This document shows positions 25,068 to 34,209 of a DNA stretch of 64,000 nucleotides, piece after piece. The notes below the pieces were generated by a model. That model saw only the letters and a list, made by a program, of their open reading frames with translations. It was not told the origin of the DNA and made no database searches. How positions within the stretch are numbered: the stretch's first letter is position 1; each line of letters begins with the position of its first letter. The stretch spans positions 1 to 64,000 of the forward strand of contig CAVVAM010000015.1 of NCBI GenBank assembly GCA_963746265.1. Direction: 5' to 3'. This DNA comes from Ilumatobacter sp963746265. Lineage in GTDB: Bacteria > Actinomycetota > Acidimicrobiia > Acidimicrobiales > Ilumatobacteraceae. Position numbers and translations under genes: made by a program.

Positions 25068-26075
25068 GTGCAGTCCGGCTCCCAGGAGTGGCTGGATCAG
25101 GTCGTCGAGGAGGTCGTCGATCCGGACACCCCGATCGTCGATCCGCACCACCACCTCTGGCCCGTAAGCGCACGCATGGCATATGGCACCGAAGATCTCG
25201 CCGCCGACACCGGGTCGGGTCACAACATCGTTGCGACGGTGTTCGTCGAATGCCGCGCCGCCTATCGCGCAGACGGACCCGACCACCTCCGGCCGGTCGG
25301 TGAGACCGAGTTCGTCGCGGCGAGTGCCGATCGACTCGTGGCCGAACATCCCGGGGCACCGCCCATCGCCGGCATCGTCGCGCACGCCGATCTGACGCTG
25401 CCCGCCGACGAGTTGGCAGAGGTGCTCGACGCCCACGAAACCGCCGCGGGCGGACGATTCGTCGGCGTTCGCGATGCACTCAGCCGTGCGCTCGAACCCG
25501 AGCTGCTGGCGATACCAGGCCGGTACCCCGAGGGCAAGTTCGCCGACGAATCGTTTCGCGCCGGCGTCGCCGAGCTCGGACGTCGGGGGCTGGCGTACGA
25601 CACGTGGCACTACCACCATCAAAACGCCGAGATGCTGCAGCTCGCCCGCGCTGTACCCGGGACCATCATGGTGCTCGATCACTTCGGCACGCCACTCGGC
25701 GTCGGGATGTACGCCGGAAGGCGCGACGAGATCTTCCCGGAGTGGGCTGCCGGCATCAGCGCACTCGCCGCGTGCGACAACGTGGTCGCCAAGCTGGGGG
25801 GCCTGGCGATGCCCGACAACGGTTTCGGTTGGCACGAGCGCGATCGGCCGCCATCGTCCGACGAGTTCGTCGAGGCCCAGGCCCGCTACTACCACCACAC
25901 GATCGAGGCATTCGGTCCCGAACGCTGCATGTTCGAGAGCAACTTCCCGGTCGACCGGTTCTCGCTGTCGTACCCGGTGCTCTGGAACGGCCTCAAGAAG
26001 ATCGCCGCGAGCTACTCCCCGACCGAGCGGATGGCGATGTTCGAGGGCACGGCTCGCCGGGTGTACGGCTGGTGA
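25068..26075 (+). CDS. amidohydrolase-2 family metal-dependent hydrolase
   Basis: 335-residue TIM-barrel hydrolase of the aminocarboxymuconate-semialdehyde decarboxylase-like superfamily. Seen: the first-strand metal motif DPHHHLW (residues 24-30), VFVECRA, YDTWHYHHQ, VLDHFGTPLG and the late FESNFPVDR with the conserved Asp. Typical roles are lactonase, decarboxylase or hydrolase steps in degradation. Start GTG 25068 (VQSGSQEWLD), 7 bp after the flavin reductase stop, so the two genes form an operon and may act on the same aromatic or cyclic substrate. Confidence 0.9.
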   Translation: MQSGSQEWLDQVVEEVVDPDTPIVDPHHHLWPVSARMAYGTEDLAADTGSGHNIVATVFVECRAAYRADGPDHLRPVGETEFVAASADRLVAEHPGAPPIAGIVAHADLTLPADELAEVLDAHETAAGGRFVGVRDALSRALEPELLAIPGRYPEGKFADESFRAGVAELGRRGLAYDTWHYHHQNAEMLQLARAVPGTIMVLDHFGTPLGVGMYAGRRDEIFPEWAAGISALAACDNVVAKLGGLAMPDNGFGWHERDRPPSSDEFVEAQARYYHHTIEAFGPERCMFESNFPVDRFSLSYPVLWNGLKKIAASYSPTERMAMFEGTARRVYGW

Positions 26076-26433
26076 CGGCCGCAGCTCACCTGGACGAGTC
26101 GCTCGCGGTCGACGCGTGGATCGCATCGGGCCGGGTCGAACCACCGAACGGATCGACGCGGCGCTGTGAGGGAGCGACACTTCCTCGACGGAGCAGCCGC
26201 CGCCGACGACGTCAACCGGAGCCACCTGCGTGCGCAGCTCCGTCCTCGACGAGTTGGCCGAGATCAGCGCGACCCGCGCCACCGATACCGCGCGCCGGCG
26301 GTGCGTCCGACGGATGGCAAGACAGTCGGAACGAATCGGATCGGGCATCGGGTGGGTCGAACCGATGACCCGAGGACCACGGAACGGTCGAACGGCCGTC
26401 GCAAGTCATGCCGGGTTCCGCCAGACTGGCAGC
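26076..26433. other. unassigned 358-bp stretch
   Basis: No convincing gene. Short open frames on both strands (for example plus-strand frames around 26166-26430) are arginine-rich and lack recognisable domains. A fragment reading HLDESLAVDAWIASGRVEP near 26096 looks protein-like but is not bounded by a sensible start and stop, so decayed coding DNA is possible. Confidence 0.4.
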
Positions 26434-26826
26434 GTGGGTCAGGAGAATCGGCTTCCGGTCGCCATCGGTCTCGATGTGTTCTTCGTCGTGCTGTTCTCGG
26501 CGCTCGGTCGCCGAACCCACGACGAGGGCGGGGCGTTCGTGGACGTCATCGAGACGGCCGCACCCTTCCTGATCGGGCTCGCGATCGCATGGGTGCTCCT
26601 CCGCGTCTGGCGACGACCGACGGCCGTGCCGATCGGCCTGGCGGTCTGGCCGATCACGCTGCTGGTGGGCATGATCGTCCGCCGCACCGTGTTCGACCGT
26701 GGCACGGCGACGGCGTTCGTGGTCGTGGCCACGCTGTTCATCGGCGCCTGCCTGGTGGGCTGGCGCCTGGCACTGAGCGCGTGGGAGCGTCGGCAGACCG
26801 TGGGAACGAGATCGGTGAGGATGTGA
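26434..26826 (+). CDS. DUF3054 family membrane protein
   Basis: 130-residue integral membrane protein with about four helices: VAIGLDVFFVVLFSALG, APFLIGLAIAWVLLRVW, PIGLAVWPITLLVGMIVRR and TAFVVVATLFIGACLVGWRLA. The conserved GRRTHDEG loop after helix 1 is characteristic of DUF3054. Function unknown. Start GTG 26434 (VGQENRLPVAIG), chosen because similarity begins there. The open frame extends upstream into non-conserved sequence. Confidence 0.85.
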   Translation: MGQENRLPVAIGLDVFFVVLFSALGRRTHDEGGAFVDVIETAAPFLIGLAIAWVLLRVWRRPTAVPIGLAVWPITLLVGMIVRRTVFDRGTATAFVVVATLFIGACLVGWRLALSAWERRQTVGTRSVRM

Positions 26827-26827
26827 G

Positions 26828-27199
26828 ATGAGTGACGACGTCAAGCACGGCTGGCAGTTGTTGGGCGAGCAGATGACGGCGCTCGGTGCGCTGGTGCAGG
26901 AACGGTTGACGGCTCCAGAGCCATCCCCGGCCGACGCCCCGTCGGACGGCGCGACCGATCAGATCAAGGCTGCCCTCGACCACGTCGTGGCCGCGACGCG
27001 CGAGCTCGGCGAACGCATCGGCGACGTCGCCCGCGACGAAGACGTCCGCACGACGGCAAGACAGACGATGACGTCGCTCGACGACGCGATCACCGCCACC
27101 GTCGACCTGATCGTCAGCGAGGTCGAGCGGTTCGTGACACCGTCACCGAGCGACGAGGAAGCTCCACCCGACTCCCCGCCCGCGCCGTCGTCCGACTGA
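26828..27199 (+). CDS. hypothetical helical protein
   Basis: 123-residue soluble protein starting one base after the DUF3054 stop codon, so probably cotranscribed. Mostly amphipathic helix (HGWQLLGEQMTALGALVQERL; IKAALDHVVAATRELGERIGDVA; TMTSLDDAITATVDLIVSEVERFV) with a Pro/Ser/Asp-rich tail. It resembles small helical accessory or apolipoprotein-like proteins but no family is recognised. Confidence 0.75.
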   Translation: MSDDVKHGWQLLGEQMTALGALVQERLTAPEPSPADAPSDGATDQIKAALDHVVAATRELGERIGDVARDEDVRTTARQTMTSLDDAITATVDLIVSEVERFVTPSPSDEEAPPDSPPAPSSD

Positions 27200-27323
27200 G
27201 CCGAATCGGCGAAGACCACACCTCCGTGCTCGATCGAGCGCGTCACGGACGGTCGACAGAATGCACTGTCCGTGTGCTCACGGTTCCGAACGCCGGTCGC
27301 GGCGCAAAGCGACGTGGTGACTC

Positions 27324-30218
27324 GTGCCTGCTGCGCACCTGCCGCCCGACGAGGCTGATCGCCTCGCAGCGCTGAGGCGATTGGGCATCCTCGACACGCC
27401 CGACGAGGAGCGTTTCGACCGGCTCGTCCGTCTGGCTGCCGCGTCACTCGGCACCCCGATCGCCCTCGTGAGCCTGGTCGACCGGCAACGGCAGTGGTTC
27501 AAAGCCCGGGTCGGGCTCGATGCCACCGAGACGCCGCGCGAGATGGCGTTCTGCGCCCATGCGATCCTCGATCCGACCGAGACGCTCGTCGTCGGCGACG
27601 CCACGCACGACCCTCGATTCGCCGACAATCCTCTCGTCACCGGCGATCCCGAGATCCGCTTCTACGCCGGACGGGTCGTGAGCGACCCGGACGGGCACCC
27701 GTTGGGCACCCTGTGCGTGATCGACGGCGAACCCCACGAGTTCGGCGATCAGGACGACCAGATCCTCACGGACCTCGCCCACCTCGTCGAACAGGAGCTC
27801 GCCCACGCCGAGCGCGACCATCTCGTGAGCACGATCGAACGCAGCGAGCGCAGCAAGGCGACGTTGCTCGACGCTCTCGCCGAAGGCCTGGTGGTTCAGG
27901 ATGCGGACGGGGGAATCGTCGAGTGGAACCATGCTGCGACCCAACTCCTCGGCCTGTCGGACGACGAGCTCGCCGGACGCACCTCGTTCGACCCTCGATG
28001 GCGCTCCGTCCACGTCGACGGCAGTCCGTGGCCCGGCGACACCCATCCGGCGATGGAAAGTCTCCGGACCGGCGAACCCGTCAGCGATCGAACGATGGGG
28101 GTCCATCGCCCCGACTCGTCGCTCGTGTGGCTGAACGTCAACTCACGGCCGATCCGCGATCACGACGGCAACGTCACGAGCGTGCTCACGCTGTTCGCCG
28201 ATGTGGCGTCCAGTTTCGACAACGAGCGAGCCTCGGCGACGTTGGCACTTCGATTGCGTCAGGCGATCGAGTCGTCGGGCATCGGTACGGCGATCCTCGA
28301 CAGATCCGGCTCGGCGATGTTCGTGAACGACGCCTTCACCGAGATCCTCGGTGTCGTGCACGCCGACGTGTTGGGGCGGCCACCGTCGGTGTGGATCCAT
28401 CCGGATGACCCCGAGTTCGGTCGGAAGCATCTCGACGAGCTCACGTGGGGCGAATCGGCGCGGATGACGACAGAGATCCGGATCCTCGATCGCGACGGGG
28501 ACCGTCGCTGGGCTCGCGCCCACCTGACCCGTCTCGCCGACGACGCCACCAACGATCGATACGTGCTCCAGCTCGAGGACGTGACCGAGCGCCGCCGGCT
28601 GAGCGAGGCACTTCGCGACAGCGAGGAGCTGGCAACGGCCTCGCTCGACGCGCTCGAGCAGGGCGTCGTGCTGGCCGACGAGACCGGTGCGATCCACCGA
28701 CTCAACCCGGCCGCCGAACAGATCCTCGGACACACGGCCGAGGAGCTGACCGACGCATTCCGCTCTGGCCAGTGGGAGACCTACGACGAGCGCGGCCAGG
28801 TCCTGCCCCCCGAGCTCCGGCCGATCCGGCGGGTGATCGACACGCGCGAGGCGGTGCAGGGTGAGATCGTCGGCTGGCGTCACAGTGCGGGCCACCTGGT
28901 CCTGTTGCGCCTGTCGTGCATCCCGATCCCCGACGGCGCGCAGGTGCCCGCACGCTTCGTGGTCGCGTTCGCCGACGTGACCGATCAGCACCGGACGGAA
29001 CGGCTGGTCGATGCCACGTTCGCGATGGCGCCGGTCGGACTGGCGCTCGTCGACGAAGACCGATCGGTCGTCCGCTGGAACCCCACGTTCGCATCGCACG
29101 CTGGCGGCCACGATGACGATCCGACGGGCCACGCGCTCGATGCGCTCATCGACCTCGGGAGCGGGGACGACCGCCGCGACGAACAATTCGGCGACGAGCT
29201 CCACATCGAACGCGCCGATGGCACGGAGACCTGGGTCGAGACGCGCTCCGCCCGCATCGACGACTTCGAGCGATCGATGCGTATCGTCGCCACCTTCGAT
29301 GTGACGGCCCGCAAGCAGCTCGAACTCGATCTGCAGCGATTCAGCCATCTCTTCCGACACGCCAACGACATCATCACGGTGGTGGACGAGACCGGCGGGA
29401 CGCTCTACGCCAGCCCGTCGAACGAGCGGATCCTCGGCTATCCGGACGGCTGGCGGACTCCCGGCGGCACCCTGGCCCTCATCCACCCCGACGACCTACC
29501 GACCGCTGCGAGCGCGTTCGACGCACTGGTGCGTGACGCGGAGGGGAGCCACCAGCCGGTCACCATGCGCGTCCGCACGTACACCGGCGGATGGAAGTAC
29601 ATCGAGACGATCGGCATCAACCTGCTGGACGAGCCATCGGTGCGCGGGATCGTCCTGACGTCGCGAGATGTCACGGAGCGGCAGCTGCTCAGTGACGAGC
29701 TCGCCCATCGCGCCACCCACGACACGCTGACGGATCTCCCCAACCGCGCTGCGGCCGAGGACCGCTTGGGTGCGGTCCTGGCACGCGCCAGCCGAGACCG
29801 CAGCGTGGCAGGGGTCTGCTACCTGGATCTCGACGGATTCAAGGTCGTCAACGACACCCTCGGTCATGGCGCCGGGGACGGCATCCTGGTCGACGTGTCC
29901 CGCCGCCTCACCGCTTCGGTACGCGACACCGATCTCCCGGCCCGTTTCGGCGGCGACGAGTTCGTCGTCGTGCTCGAGCACGTCGGCGGGCCCGATCGGG
30001 CGCTCGAGGTGGCGAATCGCCTGCACCAGCGTCTGACGACGCCACCGATCCGGGCTCGCGACGTCACGGTCGGCGCCAGCATCGGCGTCGCCGTCAGCCA
30101 GCCGGACGATTCCACTGACAGCTTGCTGTCGCGCGCCGACGAGGCACTGTACCGGGCCAAGTCCGGCCCGTCGAAGGTCGTCCTGCACGAGGGTCTCGAC
30201 CTGCCGGTCATCTCCTGA
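27324..30218 (+). CDS. GAF / multi-PAS sensor diguanylate cyclase
   Basis: 964-residue soluble sensor that should synthesise cyclic di-GMP. An N-terminal GAF domain (about 15-165: RLAALRRLGILDTPDEERFDRLVRLAA, then MAFCAHAIL and GTLCVIDG) is followed by about five PAS modules (about 175-290, 300-420, 430-560, 565-670, 670-785), several with HPDD and DVTERR ends, and a C-terminal GGDEF domain (about 790-955) with intact GGDEF at 876-880 and the inhibitory site R867xxD870. No EAL domain or membrane segment, so a cytoplasmic signal is sensed. Start GTG 27324 (VPAAHLPPDEADRL). It stands alone; a weak hairpin (CCGGGG/CCCCGG, 30219-30238) follows the stop. Confidence 0.94.
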   Translation: MPAAHLPPDEADRLAALRRLGILDTPDEERFDRLVRLAAASLGTPIALVSLVDRQRQWFKARVGLDATETPREMAFCAHAILDPTETLVVGDATHDPRFADNPLVTGDPEIRFYAGRVVSDPDGHPLGTLCVIDGEPHEFGDQDDQILTDLAHLVEQELAHAERDHLVSTIERSERSKATLLDALAEGLVVQDADGGIVEWNHAATQLLGLSDDELAGRTSFDPRWRSVHVDGSPWPGDTHPAMESLRTGEPVSDRTMGVHRPDSSLVWLNVNSRPIRDHDGNVTSVLTLFADVASSFDNERASATLALRLRQAIESSGIGTAILDRSGSAMFVNDAFTEILGVVHADVLGRPPSVWIHPDDPEFGRKHLDELTWGESARMTTEIRILDRDGDRRWARAHLTRLADDATNDRYVLQLEDVTERRRLSEALRDSEELATASLDALEQGVVLADETGAIHRLNPAAEQILGHTAEELTDAFRSGQWETYDERGQVLPPELRPIRRVIDTREAVQGEIVGWRHSAGHLVLLRLSCIPIPDGAQVPARFVVAFADVTDQHRTERLVDATFAMAPVGLALVDEDRSVVRWNPTFASHAGGHDDDPTGHALDALIDLGSGDDRRDEQFGDELHIERADGTETWVETRSARIDDFERSMRIVATFDVTARKQLELDLQRFSHLFRHANDIITVVDETGGTLYASPSNERILGYPDGWRTPGGTLALIHPDDLPTAASAFDALVRDAEGSHQPVTMRVRTYTGGWKYIETIGINLLDEPSVRGIVLTSRDVTERQLLSDELAHRATHDTLTDLPNRAAAEDRLGAVLARASRDRSVAGVCYLDLDGFKVVNDTLGHGAGDGILVDVSRRLTASVRDTDLPARFGGDEFVVVLEHVGGPDRALEVANRLHQRLTTPPIRARDVTVGASIGVAVSQPDDSTDSLLSRADEALYRAKSGPSKVVLHEGLDLPVIS

Positions 30219-30401
30219 CCGGGGTGATCGGGCCCCGGCGGGCATCGTCCGACTGCAGGACGAGGGATCTCCGCAGGGCGACCTGACTGGCACTCTCCAG
30301 AGGCTCTCCACATCGTCTACAAGACCGGAGCGACCGGGATCCGCATGATGGAGACCGTGCTCACCAGGGGCACGAACCACCACAACCAAAGGAATCCACC
30401 C

Positions 30402-30989
30402 ATGACCTCCACCGCACCCGTCATCGAGCGCAACGGCGTCCCGACCGACAAGCTGTTCGCGACCATCGCAAAGCTCAAGGAGAACGGCGAACTCGCCGCG
30501 TTCCGCTTCGGCGCTCGCAACGAATGGATCGAGGGCACCGCCAGCCGGTCGACGATCTACGAGTGGTACGGCGCCGGCGCCGAGCACGTCCATGTCGACG
30601 AGTTCAACTTCGACGCCGACCACCCGACGCTCGGTCACGGGCACGGGCCCACGCCGCAGGAGTACGTGTTGCACGCGTTGGCCGCCTGCATCACCGCCGG
30701 CGTCGCCACCGGTGCGGCAGCACGGAAGATCGACCTGACGAGCGTGTCGTCGACGGTGAAAGGTGAGATCGACGTGCGCGGCGTGCTCGGCATCGACGCC
30801 GACATCCGACGTGGGTTCTCCTCGGTCTCGATCGACTTCGACGTGCAGGGCGATGCCGAGCGCTCGGTACTCGACGGCCTGCTGGCCGGGGCGACCGACT
30901 ACTCCGCGGTGTACGAGATGCTGACCGCGCCGACGCCGGTCACCGTCACGAGCGTCAACAGCTCACGGACCGCCGCACCCGGCTGGTGA
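30402..30989 (+). CDS. OsmC family protein
   Basis: 195-residue OsmC/Ohr-fold protein, a family of thiol-dependent peroxidases. Seen: the N-terminal FRFGARNEWIEGTASRSTIYEWYGAG, the GPTPQEYVLHALAACITAG helix carrying the first conserved Cys, and VRGVLGIDADIRRGFSSVSIDF. The second catalytic Cys expected after the last strands is absent (the region reads DAERSVLDGLLAG), so it may be a one-Cys variant with altered chemistry. Start ATG 30402 with AAAGGAATCCACCC before it. A 14-bp hairpin straddles the stop codon. Confidence 0.88.
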   Translation: MTSTAPVIERNGVPTDKLFATIAKLKENGELAAFRFGARNEWIEGTASRSTIYEWYGAGAEHVHVDEFNFDADHPTLGHGHGPTPQEYVLHALAACITAGVATGAAARKIDLTSVSSTVKGEIDVRGVLGIDADIRRGFSSVSIDFDVQGDAERSVLDGLLAGATDYSAVYEMLTAPTPVTVTSVNSSRTAAPGW

Positions 30990-31002
30990 GCCGGGTGCGG
31001 CG
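30971..31002 (+). terminator. terminator-like hairpin across the OsmC stop codon
   Basis: Perfect 14-bp arms CGCCGCACCCGGCT and AGCCGGGTGCGGCG around a GGTG loop; the TGA stop lies in loop and right arm. There is no T tract, as is common in high-GC actinobacteria. Confidence 0.6.
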
Positions 31003-31023
31003 GCCTGCGGTCATGATGCACGG

Positions 31024-31518
31024 GTGACCTCGGGCGACGAGCGAATTGCGGAACTCGAACGCAACGTCCGGCTGATTCCGTTCCACCAGGCGCTCACCGG
31101 TGCCGGCTCGGCACGCGCCGTCGCACCGATCAGCGAGCGGATCGGCGTCGTCGTCACGTTGATCGGCCTCGCAGCGCTGTCGAGCCTGATCGTGACGGGC
31201 ATGGCCTTGTCCACGAGCGCGATCGTGATCGGTCTCGTCGCGTTCCGGAGCGCGCAGGAGGCAGCTGCGCCGGTACTGATCAGTGCCGAGGTGGCGCCGC
31301 GCGTCGCACGACAGCACCGTGCGACGCTACTCAGCCTGAACTCCCTCGCCGGGCGGCTCGGCTACGGCCTGATCCTGCTCTTCGCGGCCGGTGCCGCGAA
31401 CGACGACGTCCGTGGTGTGTTGCAGTGGTTCAGTATCGGATCCTGGGCGCTCGTCGCGACACTGATCGGCAGCGCCTGGTTCGCGGTGCGCGAACGGCCG
31501 GCCACCGTGTCCCGGTAG
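31024..31518 (+). pseudogene. truncated MFS transporter (C-terminal fragment)
   Basis: 164 residues resembling only the last third of a major facilitator protein: an APISERIGVVVTLIGLAALSSLIVTGMAL helix, STSAIVIGLVAFRSA, the cytoplasmic SAEVAPRVARQHRATLLSLNSLAGRLGYGLILLF segment typical of the TM10-11 region, and a last helix WFSIGSWALVATLIGSAWF. No N-terminal helices are found upstream, where OsmC ends 35 bp away, so it is probably a remnant, although the GTG at 31024 could make a short membrane protein. Compare the complete MFS gene at 34.7-36.0 kb. Confidence 0.6.
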
Positions 31519-31606
31519 GACGAACGGACATCGCTCGGCTCGGGCGATGGATGGATGTGTCGGTGACCGAGACGAAGCGGGCGGCATCCTGCGGCACGAC
31601 ACGTCC

Positions 31607-31624
31607 CGCCCGAAGCTTCGGGCG
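31607..31624. other. 18-bp perfect palindrome between MFS fragment and ilvD
   Basis: CGCCCGAAGCTTCGGGCG, symmetric about a HindIII-like core, in the gap between convergent genes. It could serve as a bidirectional terminator stem, but neither side has a T tract. The rest of 31519-31694 holds nothing else recognisable. Confidence 0.45.
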
Positions 31625-31694
31625 CAGAACCCGGCCGATACGCGACCGACTCGACACGATCGTCGACTCGCTCCGGTTCCGCGGGCGACGACCG

Positions 31695-33404
31695 TCAGGT
31701 GACGTTGGTGACAGCGCCCTGTTCCGCGCCTTGTGCCAGGCGTGCGTACTTCGCGAGGACTCCCGTGGTGTAGCGCGGCGTGGGCGGGCCGACCCAGTCG
31801 GCACGACGCCGCTCCATCTCCTCGTCGTCGATCAGGAGATCGAGCGACAGCGTCGGGACATCGATCTTGATCTGGTCACCGTCCCGGACGAACGCGATCG
31901 GACCGGCGTCGACCGCCTCGGGAGCGACATGGCCGATGCAGAAGCCCCACGTGCCGCCCGAGAACCGGCCGTCGGTGATCAGCGCGACGTCGGATCCTCG
32001 GCCCGCGCCCTTCAACGCTCCGGTGATCGCCAACATCTCCCGCATGCCCGGTCCACCCTTGGGGCCCTCGTACCGGATCACGATCACGTCGCCCGGTTCG
32101 ATCTCACCGCCCATCACCGCGGCCATCGCACCGTCCTCACCTTCGAACACACGGGCGGTACCGAGGAACGACCGCTGCTCCTTGGAGAGACCCGCCACCT
32201 TCACCACCGAACCGTTCGGGGCCAGCGAGCCGGTGAGGATGTTGAGACCGCCCTCGGCGTTGATCGGGTTCGAGATCGGGTACACGACGGTGCCGTCGGG
32301 TGCCGGAGGGTCGATGTCGGCCAGGTTCTCGGCCATCGTCTGTCCGGTGACGGTCACCTCGTCGCCGTGGAGGAGCCCCTCCTCCAGGAGGTGCTTGAGG
32401 ACGACGGGCACACCACCGATCCGATCCAGGTCGGTCATGTGGAACTTGCCGCCCGGCTTCATGTCGGCGATGTGGGGCACCCGGGCGGCCACCTTGTTGA
32501 AGTCGTCGAGGTCGAGTTCGACACCGGCCTCGTTGGCGATCGCGAGGAGGTGCAGCACCGCATTGGTCGAGCCGCCGAGTGCGTTGGCGAGCGCCATGGC
32601 GTTCTCGAACGCCCCCTTGGTCAGGATGTCGTGCGGGCGCAACCCCGTCCGCAGCATGCCGACGACGGCCTCGCCGGCGCGCCGGGCGTCGTCCTCCCGA
32701 CGACGATCGACGGCGGGCGGTGACGCCGACCCGGGCAGTGACAGCCCGAGCGCCTCGCCGATGGAACTCATCGTGTTGGCGGTGAACATGCCGCCGCAGG
32801 CGCCCTCGCCGGGACAGGCGTTCTTCTCGATCGCGTGCAGTTCCTGCTCGGTGATCGCGCCGGCGGCACACGCACCGATCGCCTCGAACACCGATGTGAT
32901 GTCGAGCGCCGAACCGTTGAGGTAGCCCGGCAGGGTCGAGCCGTTGTACACGAACACGCCCGGCAGGTCGAGACGGGCGATCGCCATCATCATGCCGGGC
33001 ATCGACTTGTCGCACCCACCGGTCGCGACCACACCGTCCAGCCGCTCGCCGTGCATCACGCACTCGACCGAGTCGGCGATGATCTCTCGACTGACCAACG
33101 AAGCACGCATGCCCTCGTGGCCCATCGAGATGCCGTCCGACACAGTGATCGTACCGAACTCGAGCGCGACGCCGCCGGCGCGCCGGACGCCCTCCTTGGC
33201 GGCGGCGGTCAGCCGCCGGATCGACACGTTGCACGGCGTGATCTCGTTCCACGACGACGCAATCCCGACCTGTGGCTTGTCCCAGTCTTCGTCGGTCATC
33301 CCGACGGCGCGCAACATCGCCCGCGATGCCGCCTTCTGGATGCCATCCGTCACATCACGGGAACGCGGCTTGACATCGACGGGGGTTTCGGAGCTGCTCG
33401 TCAT
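31695..33404 (-). CDS. ilvD: dihydroxy-acid dehydratase
   Basis: 569-residue Fe-S enzyme dehydrating 2,3-dihydroxy acids to 2-oxo acids, the third step of Val/Ile synthesis. Seen: DEDWDKPQVGIASSWNEITPCN with the first cluster Cys, VATGGCDKSMPGMMMA with the second, ACPGEGACGGMFTANTMS with the third, LGGSTNAVLHLLAIA, and the C-terminal DGRFSGGTWGFCIGHVAPEA. Start ATG 33404 (MTSSSETPVDVK); the frame runs upstream antisense to the next gene without conserved content. It is unlinked to ilvBNC here and has no leader peptide like that of ilvB. Confidence 0.96.
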   Translation of the reverse strand: MTSSSETPVDVKPRSRDVTDGIQKAASRAMLRAVGMTDEDWDKPQVGIASSWNEITPCNVSIRRLTAAAKEGVRRAGGVALEFGTITVSDGISMGHEGMRASLVSREIIADSVECVMHGERLDGVVATGGCDKSMPGMMMAIARLDLPGVFVYNGSTLPGYLNGSALDITSVFEAIGACAAGAITEQELHAIEKNACPGEGACGGMFTANTMSSIGEALGLSLPGSASPPAVDRRREDDARRAGEAVVGMLRTGLRPHDILTKGAFENAMALANALGGSTNAVLHLLAIANEAGVELDLDDFNKVAARVPHIADMKPGGKFHMTDLDRIGGVPVVLKHLLEEGLLHGDEVTVTGQTMAENLADIDPPAPDGTVVYPISNPINAEGGLNILTGSLAPNGSVVKVAGLSKEQRSFLGTARVFEGEDGAMAAVMGGEIEPGDVIVIRYEGPKGGPGMREMLAITGALKGAGRGSDVALITDGRFSGGTWGFCIGHVAPEAVDAGPIAFVRDGDQIKIDVPTLSLDLLIDDEEMERRRADWVGPPTPRYTTGVLAKYARLAQGAEQGAVTNVT

Positions 33405-33527
33405 GGCGCCGACAGTAGTTCGCACGGCCGAACCGTCGCCTGGTGCGGCGACCACCACGGACCGCACCCGCCGCCGGGCGAGGAGTCGTCGGGTCGCTGC
33501 GACCCGATACCGTGACGCCATGTCGAT

Positions 33528-34208
33528 GTGCCGGGCGGCACAACCTTGAGTGCTGGTCTGATCGCGATCTTCGTCGTGCTCCTGCTCGCCGCCGGGGTCG
33601 TCTACCTCGTGCACGTGTACCGCGAGCGGCATCGAGCACGAATGCGTGCCGTCGCCTCGGCGGCCGGACTCGAGGTCGACGTGTCGACGAAGCAGCCACC
33701 GCCACTCGACTTCGATCTGTTCGACGCGGGCGGCAGCAAGCGGGTGTCGGCGCAGATGTGGCGGGCCGGCGAGCCCGACAGCGTGTTCCAGTACCGGTAC
33801 ACGGTCAAGTCGGGTGAGAACTCGACGACCTACGAATTCACCGCGGCACTGATCGAGGTGCCGTTCACCGCACCACACCTGACGATCTCGACCGAGAACT
33901 GGTGGTCGAGGATGAAACGGGTGGTCGGGCTGCGGGACATCGAGGTCGAGTCGCCCCACTTCAACGATCGCTACCACGTCAGGTGTGACGACGAACGGTT
34001 CGCGATCGCCCTCCTCGACCCACCCATGATCGCGTGGATGCTGTCGCCGCAGAGCGGCGACGGCGTGGTGACGTTCGAGTTCGGTGGTCGCTGGATGCTG
34101 TGCCACTGCGACCAACTCGCGCTGGAGGCACTTCCCGGGATGCTGGCCTGGGCACGATCCGTCCGCAGCGAACTCCCGACCGTTCTGACCGACCTGTACG
34201 GGGCCTGA
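33528..34208 (+). CDS. membrane-anchored hypothetical protein, partner of LemA
   Basis: 226 residues: one N-terminal membrane helix (LSAGLIAIFVVLLLAAGVVYLVHVY), a basic stop-transfer stretch, then a beta-rich cytoplasmic domain with YRYTVKSGENSTTYEFTAALIEV and FEFGGRWMLCHC. It resembles DUF3137-type proteins that are commonly adjacent to LemA; no catalytic motif visible. Start GTG 33528 (VPGGTTLSAG) is uncertain. The stop is followed directly by the LemA-family gene. Confidence 0.75.
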   Translation: MPGGTTLSAGLIAIFVVLLLAAGVVYLVHVYRERHRARMRAVASAAGLEVDVSTKQPPPLDFDLFDAGGSKRVSAQMWRAGEPDSVFQYRYTVKSGENSTTYEFTAALIEVPFTAPHLTISTENWWSRMKRVVGLRDIEVESPHFNDRYHVRCDDERFAIALLDPPMIAWMLSPQSGDGVVTFEFGGRWMLCHCDQLALEALPGMLAWARSVRSELPTVLTDLYGA

Positions 34209-34209
34209 C

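Noticed and set aside
26076..26433. Possible decayed gene between amidohydrolase and DUF3054
   Set aside because: Protein-like fragments exist, but no domain, bounded start or stop could be supported, so no CDS is called.
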